Below, piece by piece: positions 48,202-56,311 of a stretch of 56,350 bases of DNA. Every line of letters begins with the position of its first letter. Position 1 is the first letter of the stretch. Origin of the DNA: Salinivirgaceae bacterium (lineage in GTDB: Bacteria; Bacteroidota; Bacteroidia; Bacteroidales; SZUA-534). A model generated the notes under the pieces. That model did not search any database and was not told where the DNA came from. It saw nothing but the letters and a program-made list of their open reading frames with translations. A program made the translations under genes and the position numbers. The stretch is taken from contig JAKSOL010000021.1 in NCBI GenBank assembly GCA_024405635.1, forward strand, positions 1-56,350. Reading direction: 5' to 3'.

Positions 48202-49925
48202 AAATCTCCGTTCCAGTGGCACTTGCCATCGGTGCGCTTTATGCCGCAACTGAAGTTGTAGGTGTAGGTCAAATTGAGAGAGTATTGCGGACTGCCGGGT
48301 TTTGAGTTATTGGTAAGTGCCGAATAATTCAGATTGACATTGTGGTGCTCCAGAAACGAGTAGTCGAGCGTGGCGCGCAAGTTAGTAATGGCATAGTCGG
48401 TTTCCGATTTCACAGTGTTGTAGGTTGCAGAAAAACTGGCCCTTAGATTCTTTACAAACGAATTGCTCAAAGTGGCACTATAGGTAGCCACATCGGTTTT
48501 CTGCGGTGCAGCATCGGTGCGGTTGAAGTTAGCCGACAGTGACAGAGTCGTCTTTGAGTCGGAATGCGAAATTTGATACGACAGGTTCAGATTGTGAAGG
48601 CGCGTATCAGTAAAATCATCGCTATACTTCTGCTCATGCGACGTTTTCTGGTAACTGTAACTGGTAGATATGGTTTGTGATAATGCTTGCGGGTCGCCGA
48701 AAGTGTAGCTGGCGGTGCCGTTGGTGCTGAAGTTTAACTCTGTGTAGCTCAGCGTATCAAGATTCTGATACTGATTGGTCTCCGTGGCTTTCTCAACAAC
48801 ATCTTTTATATAGACATACGACTGGATATTCGACACCGAACCGCTAAGTGACAGTCTTTCGATTGGTGCCAGCTGCAGCCCGACATTATAAATAGCCTGC
48901 GTGTTGGTGTTCACTTCCTGATTTTCAAGATTGTCGCGCTGATAGCCCACACTGCCGCTAATGTTGGCAAATTTGCCTATCCGTGCAGCAAAGTCGGCAG
49001 TCAGATTTCGGAAATCATCGGTGTTGTAGTACGAGCTGAAAGTGGCGTAATTGGGCGACACTTGCTCATACGACACGCCCAACGTGCCGAAGCTGACCGA
49101 TTGGTTTGCCGACACCTTGAAAGCCTGATAGCGATAGGTGTCGTCGTCTTTTGACAGAATGCCAGGCGACAAGTTGGTGCTGTCGTCTTTCGAACAATTG
49201 TTGTCGATGATGCTGGTGGCGTACTGGACCGATACGGTTGTGGCTTCGAAGGGGTGCGCATTGACAGTCAACCCCAACGCCACATTACCTTTCGGCGCAA
49301 CATAGTTCGTATCCGACCTGTCGGGCGAGATTGAGTTCTCAATATCGGCAGAGCGCACCGCATTGACGCTGACATCGAACATATCGGCCTTGTAGCCAAT
49401 CATCATGCCACCGCTCATGCGCCTGTAAAGGGGTTGCATAAGAGTGCTGTCGAATTCAACAGCCTTGTTGAACCTTCCGTAATAGGCGCTGAACGACAGC
49501 GGGAAATCGGGCGGTGTGAGTTCTACGCCGCCGCCCATAAACTCACGTCCCGACATTGTGTAGGGCGAGAACGACATTGTTGAGTAGCCTATGTAGGTTT
49601 TTATCCACCGATACGACGGCGCTAACGAAAATCTGTTGAACGGATAGGCAATTGTTGACGCATACTCGTTGTTGGTGTACGAGAAACTCATCGGAACTGA
49701 CACAACTCCGAAAAACGTTGTATTCAGACTGCCTGACAGATAATAGGAATAAGGCAAGTTGGTTTTCAAAGAGTCTTTGGGCCATGTGAAAATGTTGCTC
49801 ATGGTTATGGCGCCAGAACTTCTCCACGGGTCGGCTTTCACAACCTGCTCAACATCCTGCGCTTGTCCGCCTACAGCCCATGTCAGGACAAGAAGAATCA
49901 GTATGAATCGGATTTGCCGGTTCAT
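48198..49925 (-). CDS. Outer-membrane beta-barrel-like protein, unassigned
   Basis: 575 residues. Signal peptide (ending VGGQAQ, about residue 22), then many alternating polar/aromatic strands with short turns throughout (SFSYTNNEYASTIAYPF, LNLSYQISHSDSKTTLSLSA, HHNVNLNYSALTNN), as in outer-membrane barrels. No known family recognised. It lies 5 bp after the fibronectin type III gene and is the last gene of the toxin-array transcription unit. GC-rich compared with the toxin genes. A role as anchor or export partner is only inferred from position. Confidence 0.75.
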   Translation of the reverse strand: MNRQIRFILILLVLTWAVGGQAQDVEQVVKADPWRSSGAITMSNIFTWPKDSLKTNLPYSYYLSGSLNTTFFGVVSVPMSFSYTNNEYASTIAYPFNRFSLAPSYRWIKTYIGYSTMSFSPYTMSGREFMGGGVELTPPDFPLSFSAYYGRFNKAVEFDSTLMQPLYRRMSGGMMIGYKADMFDVSVNAVRSADIENSISPDRSDTNYVAPKGNVALGLTVNAHPFEATTVSVQYATSIIDNNCSKDDSTNLSPGILSKDDDTYRYQAFKVSANQSVSFGTLGVSYEQVSPNYATFSSYYNTDDFRNLTADFAARIGKFANISGSVGYQRDNLENQEVNTNTQAIYNVGLQLAPIERLSLSGSVSNIQSYVYIKDVVEKATETNQYQNLDTLSYTELNFSTNGTASYTFGDPQALSQTISTSYSYQKTSHEQKYSDDFTDTRLHNLNLSYQISHSDSKTTLSLSANFNRTDAAPQKTDVATYSATLSNSFVKNLRASFSATYNTVKSETDYAITNLRATLDYSFLEHHNVNLNYSALTNNSKPGSPQYSLNLTYTYNFSCGIKRTDGKCHWNGDF

Positions 49926-49930
49926 GTGTG

Positions 49931-51979
49931 TTATTTTATAGCTTTAATTTCACTCAATATCGATTCGCCACCATCGGTATACACCGCCTTTACCGCATAG
50001 CGGTACTTATGGCCGGGTGTGGTCTGTGCGTCGGTATAACTGCACTGCCCGACATTGTCGTAAGGCTTCAGGGGTTCGTCGTCGGTGGCGCGGAATACCA
50101 CGTAGTTCGCCACATTTTTAACCGATGGTGTCCACTGCAGACGCACTTGCCCGGCGTCGTGCTTGACAGTGAGCGCTATGTGCTCAACAAAGTCGAACAC
50201 AAACCGCTGCGGTTCCGACGGTTCAGAGCGGTTGCCCGACTCATCGACAGCCACAACCTGATAGACATAGATGCCGGTGGTTGTCAGAGTACTGTCGGAC
50301 CATTCGCTGATTGTGCCTTGCGGAACTGTCTTAACATCGGTATAAGCACTGTCGGCCAATGCTTTGCGCATTACGGCATGAGCGGCGACATCGGAACTGT
50401 TGCTGGCCACCCAAACAAGTTTCGGAAATCCGCCTGAAACGGCAGTTATCGGTCTGAGCACCGGCGATGCGGGCGGTATGGTGTCTGGGCGGGTAAGCAC
50501 AAGTGTCTCCGACGGCTCCGAAAGGTTGTCGCGCACATCGATAGCCCGCACCTGATAGTACACCTTGCGTGTCAGTGTGTTCAGATTAACACTGGTGTAA
50601 AACACCGTGTCTTTGATTATTGAGTTGGACAGCAATGCGAACTCCGTGTTGGGCAGGTTCGACGTGTAGACGCGGTAGCCGTTCAAATCGCTTTCGGTGT
50701 TGGCTCGCCAACTTATTGTGGCTATTCCGGTGGTGTCGATTTCGCCATGCAGCGCAACAGGCGGCGCAGGCGGGAAACTGTCTATCAGCCCCACGTAGGT
50801 GACGTAGGGCGATAGCCTCTCAACATCGCTGTTGTAGGCCGAAACCTTATAGTAGTTGGTCATTCCGGGCATCAGGTCGGTGAAATGGCGCTGACGCGAA
50901 TCGGTGCCTTCAAAAATCTTGTGCAATCGTTGGTTTGGTCCCGACTGCGAATAGACGCGAAATCCAAATACGCTCGACTCAAGGCTATCAGGAAAATACC
51001 ACTCCAGCTCAACGTTGCGATTGTCGATAACATTATAGTTGACAATGGTTGGCGCCATATCCAGCGGTGGTGCGGCACACGCCTCAACCGAATCTGACGG
51101 CTGGCTTATGCGCCCGAAACAGTCAACTCCGCGAATGCGGTATAGAAATGGCACGTTGTTGACCGGCAGCGAGTCAGTGTAATAAACCATATTGGCACTG
51201 CGCGGCGAGTCGCCCGTAATGCTGACAACATTCTCATCAGACAGAGCCTGGAATGTGGCGCCCCCGTCGTCGGAACGCTCAACAATGTATGCGGTGTAGT
51301 AGTCTCTCATAATTGTAATATCCCATTGCAGGTTGACGGCAAGGTTGCCGCTTCGTGCTTCGGGTGCCGGTAAGTTTGCCATTGGTGTCTCAATGCCGGG
51401 ATTCACAAAGTCCATTGCGGTGTCCTGCCTGATGGTGTCGGGCAGATTGGCCAAAAAGACATGATACAGATACTTCTCGTTTTTGTTCACGCACGTATCG
51501 GTATACATCAACCCCGACAATTCGGCGGCTTTGGGCGACATGTCGGCGGCGTAGAGCGCAAAAGCGAAGCGCTGCTGCTGCTGACGATACTGCTGATAGA
51601 TGGCACGGGCTGTTGACGCCGCAGTTGACGTTTCCACCTCGCCATAGAGGCACTCTGCGGCAATGGCCACATACTTGTCGTTGGCAAAGGGTTCCCATTG
51701 GGCAAGTGGAGCAACCTTGACATGAGCTGTAAGAATGTTGGCCGGATTCTGAATCTCTTCGGGTGCAAGCACCTCGCCGCTGCGCAGTATGGTGTAGCGC
51801 TTAATGGTGTAGCCCATGGTGTCGGCAATGTGCCACGTGGCATAATCGGCGGGCGCCCAACGCAGCACCACACCACTGCCCGTCACGCAGTGGCGCATTT
51901 TTGTGGTGTAGGTTTGCCCCACGGCCGTGCCGCATGCTACGCACAGCATTATGAGAATTAGTTTTTTAAGGTTTGGCAT
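49931..51979 (-). CDS. Secreted fibronectin type III domain protein
   Basis: 682 residues. Signal peptide (1-21, ending AVGQ); an N-terminal alpha-helical region of about 200 residues with a Gln-rich helix (YQQYRQQQQRF); then about five fibronectin type III-like domains recognisable by strands such as VNLQWDITIMRDYYTAYIVE, VELEWYFPDSLESSVFGFRV, ATISWRANTESDLNGYRVYT, and YYQVRAIDVRDNLSEPSE. No T9SS tail is seen. It starts 3 bp after the lipoprotein-like gene, so it belongs to the same unit as the toxin array. GC-rich like the next gene. Confidence 0.85.
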   Translation of the reverse strand: MPNLKKLILIMLCVACGTAVGQTYTTKMRHCVTGSGVVLRWAPADYATWHIADTMGYTIKRYTILRSGEVLAPEEIQNPANILTAHVKVAPLAQWEPFANDKYVAIAAECLYGEVETSTAASTARAIYQQYRQQQQRFAFALYAADMSPKAAELSGLMYTDTCVNKNEKYLYHVFLANLPDTIRQDTAMDFVNPGIETPMANLPAPEARSGNLAVNLQWDITIMRDYYTAYIVERSDDGGATFQALSDENVVSITGDSPRSANMVYYTDSLPVNNVPFLYRIRGVDCFGRISQPSDSVEACAAPPLDMAPTIVNYNVIDNRNVELEWYFPDSLESSVFGFRVYSQSGPNQRLHKIFEGTDSRQRHFTDLMPGMTNYYKVSAYNSDVERLSPYVTYVGLIDSFPPAPPVALHGEIDTTGIATISWRANTESDLNGYRVYTSNLPNTEFALLSNSIIKDTVFYTSVNLNTLTRKVYYQVRAIDVRDNLSEPSETLVLTRPDTIPPASPVLRPITAVSGGFPKLVWVASNSSDVAAHAVMRKALADSAYTDVKTVPQGTISEWSDSTLTTTGIYVYQVVAVDESGNRSEPSEPQRFVFDFVEHIALTVKHDAGQVRLQWTPSVKNVANYVVFRATDDEPLKPYDNVGQCSYTDAQTTPGHKYRYAVKAVYTDGGESILSEIKAIK

Positions 51980-51982
51980 GGT

Positions 51983-52675
51983 TTAGTTGGTTTTATCACG
52001 TTCCATATCCTCTGCCATCTTGCCAAAGCGAGCTTTTAGAATTTCTTTGGCCTTGTCTAAGCCAAACTGCAAATTTGACTTTCTTCTTCTATCTGGAATA
52101 TATTTTGAAAGAACCCACTTGCCATCTTTCAGTTTATATTCTTCTACTGGCGCATTATCCTCAGGTCCCCAATCTGGTCGTTCTATGCCATCGTCACCAA
52201 CAGCTCCACCATCGGCATAAAGATGCTCTTGCCTTATATAGTAAAAGAACACATCAAAATATACTTCCACTTCATCACTTAGTGCTTTTTCTGTCATTCC
52301 GGATTTTATTTTTCGAATAAGCTCATTATGAAGTCGCCATTGTATATGACTGAATTTCTTTGTGTTACATATTCTTGAAACAGTTGTATCCTTAGGCAGT
52401 AAAATCATAAATCCCAGACCTCCGTTTTCATATACTGCGTTATAACCTTTTGACAAATAGTTCATCTCTAAAGAATCTGTCAATGGCACTGCTTTAGGCG
52501 TAAATTCTCCGCTTTTAGTCATGGTTTTGTAACTAACGTCAAAATGGATGCTTACACTATCATTTACAGTACTTTCGGAGCGCACTGAATCTTGTGTCTC
52601 TCCATCCTTTTGATTAGATTGACACAATGTCAACCCCACCATAATTGCTAAAAGAATCTTGTTCATATTATTCAT
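51983..52675 (-). CDS. Exported lipoprotein-like protein, candidate immunity protein C
   Basis: 230 residues. N-terminus MNNMNKILLAIMVGLTLCQS gives a signal peptide with a lipobox-like LTLC (Cys 18), so it is probably anchored in a membrane facing the periplasm. The mature part begins acidic and Ser-rich and is mixed alpha/beta (FSHIQWRLHNELIRKIKSGM). No known family. The first 14 bases lie in the 99-bp repeat shared with gene A, and it overlaps the preceding toxin-tail fragment by 8 bp exactly as gene A overlaps the toxin. Immunity role inferred from this position. Confidence 0.75.
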   Translation of the reverse strand: MNNMNKILLAIMVGLTLCQSNQKDGETQDSVRSESTVNDSVSIHFDVSYKTMTKSGEFTPKAVPLTDSLEMNYLSKGYNAVYENGGLGFMILLPKDTTVSRICNTKKFSHIQWRLHNELIRKIKSGMTEKALSDEVEVYFDVFFYYIRQEHLYADGGAVGDDGIERPDWGPEDNAPVEEYKLKDGKWVLSKYIPDRRRKSNLQFGLDKAKEILKARFGKMAEDMERDKTN

Positions 52676-52760
52676 CTTTTATGATTTTTGTTGCTTCTGA
52701 TGTTGTAAATCCAAAATGCATAGGATCTATCTTTTTACTGAATGTTCCGCCCCATTGTAT
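52662..52760 (-). repeat. 99-bp direct repeat, copy 2
   Basis: Matches 54374-54472 at 98 of 99 positions (C at 52738 versus T). It covers the toxin 3' end and the first codons of the following small gene. The match stops abruptly at 52760. Confidence 0.95.
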
Positions 52761-52790
52761 CGCGCCCACTACACCACCACATTTCACCAT
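52668..52790 (-). pseudogene. Orphan toxin C-terminal fragment 2
   Basis: A 40-codon frame, MVKCGGVVGAIQWGGTFSKK followed by IDPMHFGFTTSEATKIIKDE and stop. The last 31 residues equal the toxin's C-terminus except Ser for Asn. It keeps only the WGG and DPMHF part (final zinc ligand), so it cannot be an active peptidase. Upstream bases to 52846 show no extension of the homology in this frame. Confidence 0.85.
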
Positions 52791-52846
52791 GCAAATTAAC
52801 CTATACTCCGAATATAGTAGTCTATGTCGAACGTGGCAAAAACTGC

Positions 52847-53545
52847 TTATTTACTATACGGCAACTTCAAACCCTCTGGCAATACGAAGCCATTATCTTC
52901 CAACTTAGACAGATACCTATGCCTTGTACAGCCCTCGCCATTACCCTTTGGATAACTTCCTGTGTTTTTGACTACAAATTCTATCTCCCACTCAGTGGCA
53001 TTTAATACACTATCCAACTGAGTCTCGAGAACATAATCTTCTGCCGGACTCCTGCTTTTATCACACAACTTCTTATCTATTGTAATGTCCCAATATTTTC
53101 TAAATTCTTCAACATAACAATAGTTGACAATTACGCGTTTCCCGCTTTCCGACGAGCCCCATCCTTCTGTATATACATTCATATATTCCTCTTCCAAACA
53201 TAATTTACCGTCCTCAAAAAAAGCACGCACATATTTTACAAATCTTGATTCATCGGTATCGCAATCACCTATCAATCTGTCCAAACGATGTTCCATTAAC
53301 ACTAAATCATCATTCTGGAAATAGCAGAAAAGAGTATCGGGCTTTTCGTAGTCTATGTAACACGAAGTCTCATCTACATATTGCATATTCAAAGGAAATT
53401 TCACAACAAGGAAATCCTTCCTATGATTTAAGACATATTCTCTATACTCATCAATGTGATTTATCTTCACGGTTAATGAATCCTGAGCTGAGGCAACTTG
53501 CATCACACTTATTGATGCAAAAATCAAACTAAGTAATCTATTCAT
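52847..53545 (-). CDS. Exported protein, candidate immunity protein B
   Basis: 232 residues with a signal peptide (MNRLLSLIFASISVMQVASA, cleavage before QDSL). The mature protein is acidic, mixed alpha/beta, with several cysteines (CYIDYEKPDTLFCYFQNDD). No known family. It starts 2 bp after toxin fragment 1 and is followed by fragment 2. AT-rich like its neighbours. Immunity role inferred from position and periplasmic location. Confidence 0.72.
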   Translation of the reverse strand: MNRLLSLIFASISVMQVASAQDSLTVKINHIDEYREYVLNHRKDFLVVKFPLNMQYVDETSCYIDYEKPDTLFCYFQNDDLVLMEHRLDRLIGDCDTDESRFVKYVRAFFEDGKLCLEEEYMNVYTEGWGSSESGKRVIVNYCYVEEFRKYWDITIDKKLCDKSRSPAEDYVLETQLDSVLNATEWEIEFVVKNTGSYPKGNGEGCTRHRYLSKLEDNGFVLPEGLKLPYSK

Positions 53546-53547
53546 AA

Positions 53548-53739
53548 TTAAGGATTATTTGTCAAGTATTGTACTAATTCTTTACACAAACCGAAATGCA
53601 TGGCATCTATAGAACTGCTATATGTTATACCTGCATCAAGGGGCAACTTTTTACCAAGTATTCTTTGACTGACTATTTCATGAGCATATTTAAATGCCTC
53701 ATAAACCTCGGGTTCAATATTACAGAAACCATCTCGCAA
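53548..53739 (-). pseudogene. Orphan toxin C-terminal fragment 1
   Basis: 63 codons beginning (L)RDGFCNIEPEVYEAFKYA and ending SSIDAMHFGLCKELVQYL plus five residues. It is homologous to the toxin's last 50 residues (DGFCNIEKEIIDAF ... IDPMHFGF) but clearly diverged, so it comes from a different family member. It has no ATG; it continues in the same frame straight after the TGA of gene A. Only a TTG is available as a start. Confidence 0.8.
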
Positions 53740-54387
53740 TCATTCCTTATACTTTTCTATAAGAGTTTTTATTTCCAACAACAATGAACTGCATTCTAAA
53801 TAATTAAATTCAATATTTTTTATGGTTTGTGACAAAGTTTCAGACTCTGCCGATGGACAATTGTATTCTTTTTTCAACGATTTTATACACCCTCCACTCT
53901 CATCAAAATAGAACCTATATTCTGATGTCGGAAACGACCTAGTATCAAAGTCAAACAATGAAGATTGAGAATCACGAACATATATGAAATATATGCCAGA
54001 AGAATCATAATAACACTCCACTAATTGTGTGGTATAGGTATCGTTATTATCTAACATCCCATATATTTCAATTTTTTTTAGGATGTTGTCTGGTTTTCTA
54101 TAATAACGAGTAATTCTCTTCTTATAACCGTATCCATCTGATCCCTCCAAACTGTAATCTTTATAGTAATCATCAAGACCTAATATCGGATTATAGTATT
54201 CATATGAAAAATCAATTTCTTTTGTTTCATACATATGGCTATTCAATCTATAATCTATTGTGTACTTTTTGTATGCATCTTTAATGTATGCAATCCGACT
54301 TGTAATGCTATTATTTTGTTGTGACGTTGCACTTATGTAACAAATAGCACAAATAGACATTATCAAAATCCTTTTCATATTATTCAT
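53740..54387 (-). CDS. Exported protein, candidate immunity protein A
   Basis: 215 residues; signal peptide MNNMKRILIMSICAICYISA, cleavage near TSQ. The mature part is rich in Tyr and charged residues (YKDYSLEGSDGYGYKKRITR; TSEYRFYFDESGGCIKSLKK). No known family. It overlaps the end of the toxin gene by 8 bp, so it is translated with it. This is the usual place of the cognate immunity gene. Confidence 0.75.
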   Translation of the reverse strand: MNNMKRILIMSICAICYISATSQQNNSITSRIAYIKDAYKKYTIDYRLNSHMYETKEIDFSYEYYNPILGLDDYYKDYSLEGSDGYGYKKRITRYYRKPDNILKKIEIYGMLDNNDTYTTQLVECYYDSSGIYFIYVRDSQSSLFDFDTRSFPTSEYRFYFDESGGCIKSLKKEYNCPSAESETLSQTIKNIEFNYLECSSLLLEIKTLIEKYKE

Positions 54388-54472
54388 CTTTTATGATTTT
54401 TGTTGCTTCTGATGTTGTAAATCCAAAATGCATAGGATCTATCTTTTTATTGAATGTTCCGCCCCATTGTAT
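54374..54472 (-). repeat. 99-bp direct repeat, copy 1
   Basis: Spans the last 31 codons of the toxin and the start of gene A; 98 of 99 bases identical to 52662-52760. Confidence 0.95.
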
Positions 54473-56311
54473 TTTGTCATTAGAGTTAATAAACGCATCG
54501 ATGATTTCTTTCTCGATATTACAAAAACCATCGTACAATAAATTATTACCAAATCCTATATTAGAAATACCTTTCTTCAAATTAAGGCCAAAAGTTGACA
54601 TGGTTTCATTTGGGAAATTGATTTGAAAATTTTCTTTAAATGATTTGATTGATGTTTCAAATTCAAGATACTTATCATAATTCAAACTATCGTTTACAAA
54701 ATTCATATTTAATATTTGATTTAAATCCACAAATAAACATTCTCCCTGTAAAACAGCACTATTTTCATTAACCATACTTCTAAGATAATGAGGAATAATA
54801 TTTTGGACCTTTTTGAGATTTTCCACAATATTTTTTTTACCGTTATGAATACCAGATAACATGAAGGTACTATCTTTTATAAAAGATATCATTTGTTTTA
54901 AATCATACAAACTAACATTATTAATATCAGATTCATACCGATTTATAGCGTCAAAATCATTAATCAACGTATCTATTGGCACGTTCTCAAATTTTGTTAC
55001 AAACTTTTCATGTGCATTTTTTATTTGGTCTACAGTTTTTTTTGAGCCGATATCAAATCCTGTCATTTGTTTAATGTAAAAAACAACATATATATTACTT
55101 CCTAAAATTTGAGGGTTTTTCCGTGGCAAAAAGTCGATAGCCATTCCTAATCCATGTTCACTGATTTTATTTGTACCATTAGGATCGTTCATGACACGCA
55201 TGCTCATAGCACCTATATTGTTCTTATATTTTGCAACAACTTCATTATAAGAGCCGGCATCGATTAATGATTGTTGCACATTATCTAATACTTCTGCAAA
55301 TTTTTTGTGTACATATAAATTTTTCTCTAAAAATGTTATGTTAGTGAAATTTTGTTTGATCCATTCAAACGGGTTCCCAAATCTTTGAATCCCTTCATAT
55401 GTCATATATATATCGCGAATATTTTTATATGAATCATATCTTTTTTCATCTGTTTGTCCTATAAGAAATTTATGCATATCTGGATATTTAACCCATTCCA
55501 AAGCAGCACCTTGCAAGATATTGAAAGTTGTGTCTACAGATGTTGAAATATACATCAAGCTATCACCTGATATTGCCTGATACAATAAGTCCTTAAATTC
55601 CTTCCATGATCGTACATCTAAAATTCCATCTATTTTCTTTCCACCAACCAACGACACACTAACCTTATATGGTCCATCTTCATACGAGATCGATTGTTTT
55701 TGCTCTTTATCCTTAAAACCATTCCATGTTAGTGAAGCATTGTTATCGGCTTTTTGCTTGGTTGTATGAACTATATTACCCAAGCTGTCAGCAACAACAA
55801 GTATAACTTCAAAATTTTCATTAGGATACTTTGCAATGATTCTCTGCGTACGTTCATCAAGAGTGTATTCTATTTCCAATTCACCAACACAAGGAGCAAA
55901 AGCATCGTTAAGTTTAGTAATTGACAAACTGATACTATCCTTATCGGCAGTTGCAATCATCTCACTCTTCTCCTCATCCGCCAAGAACCCAAACAACCCG
56001 CTGCCATGTTTTTCGTGCATCCAAGTCCACTGCTTGTGGTTCAAGGCTGTGCCACCATTGTAGTCCATTAAATTGTCCGTTGAGTACTGCGGTGCACTAA
56101 AACTCTCTGTTTCAGAAGAAAAAGTATGGTGCAACCCAAATGCGCCGTGGCCTAACTCATGAGCCACATATTTGGCGGCTGGCACGCCAAACAGAAATCC
56201 GTGCTGTCGGCCAATTGGCATATAGCCTGCCAATATATCTTTCATTGGCGTGCCATCTTCGTTAAGGCGCGTAACATTGTCAACTACAAACAAATAATAC
56301 CCATTGTGCAT
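54380..56311 (-). CDS. Metzincin-like / M15 peptidase polymorphic toxin, N-terminally cut
   Basis: 643 residues, no signal peptide. HELGHGAFGLHH (51-62) gives the metzincin zinc pattern HExxHxxxxxH (His 51, 55, 61), with a Met-turn-like NLMDY at 80-84. In large Bacteroidota polymorphic toxins this domain sits just before the variable tip. A beta-sandwich, FlgD-like part follows (FEVILVVADSLGNIVH, about 167-222). The C-terminal tip carries SEHGLGMAID (384-393: His 386, Asp 393) and WGGTF..KKIDPMHF (616-629: His 628), the zinc-site pattern of M15 peptidoglycan peptidases, with an unusually long insert between the two parts. All three frames upstream of 56311 are stopped within 39 bp, so the usual long N-terminal part is missing. 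Confidence 0.75.
   Translation of the reverse strand: MHNGYYLFVVDNVTRLNEDGTPMKDILAGYMPIGRQHGFLFGVPAAKYVAHELGHGAFGLHHTFSSETESFSAPQYSTDNLMDYNGGTALNHKQWTWMHEKHGSGLFGFLADEEKSEMIATADKDSISLSITKLNDAFAPCVGELEIEYTLDERTQRIIAKYPNENFEVILVVADSLGNIVHTTKQKADNNASLTWNGFKDKEQKQSISYEDGPYKVSVSLVGGKKIDGILDVRSWKEFKDLLYQAISGDSLMYISTSVDTTFNILQGAALEWVKYPDMHKFLIGQTDEKRYDSYKNIRDIYMTYEGIQRFGNPFEWIKQNFTNITFLEKNLYVHKKFAEVLDNVQQSLIDAGSYNEVVAKYKNNIGAMSMRVMNDPNGTNKISEHGLGMAIDFLPRKNPQILGSNIYVVFYIKQMTGFDIGSKKTVDQIKNAHEKFVTKFENVPIDTLINDFDAINRYESDINNVSLYDLKQMISFIKDSTFMLSGIHNGKKNIVENLKKVQNIIPHYLRSMVNENSAVLQGECLFVDLNQILNMNFVNDSLNYDKYLEFETSIKSFKENFQINFPNETMSTFGLNLKKGISNIGFGNNLLYDGFCNIEKEIIDAFINSNDKIQWGGTFNKKIDPMHFGFTTSEATKIIKDE

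Noticed and set aside
49931..51979. T9SS sorting domain on the fibronectin protein
   Set aside because: The C-terminus ends in a fibronectin strand (SILSEIKAIK) with no YPNP or final beta-sandwich typical of sorting domains.
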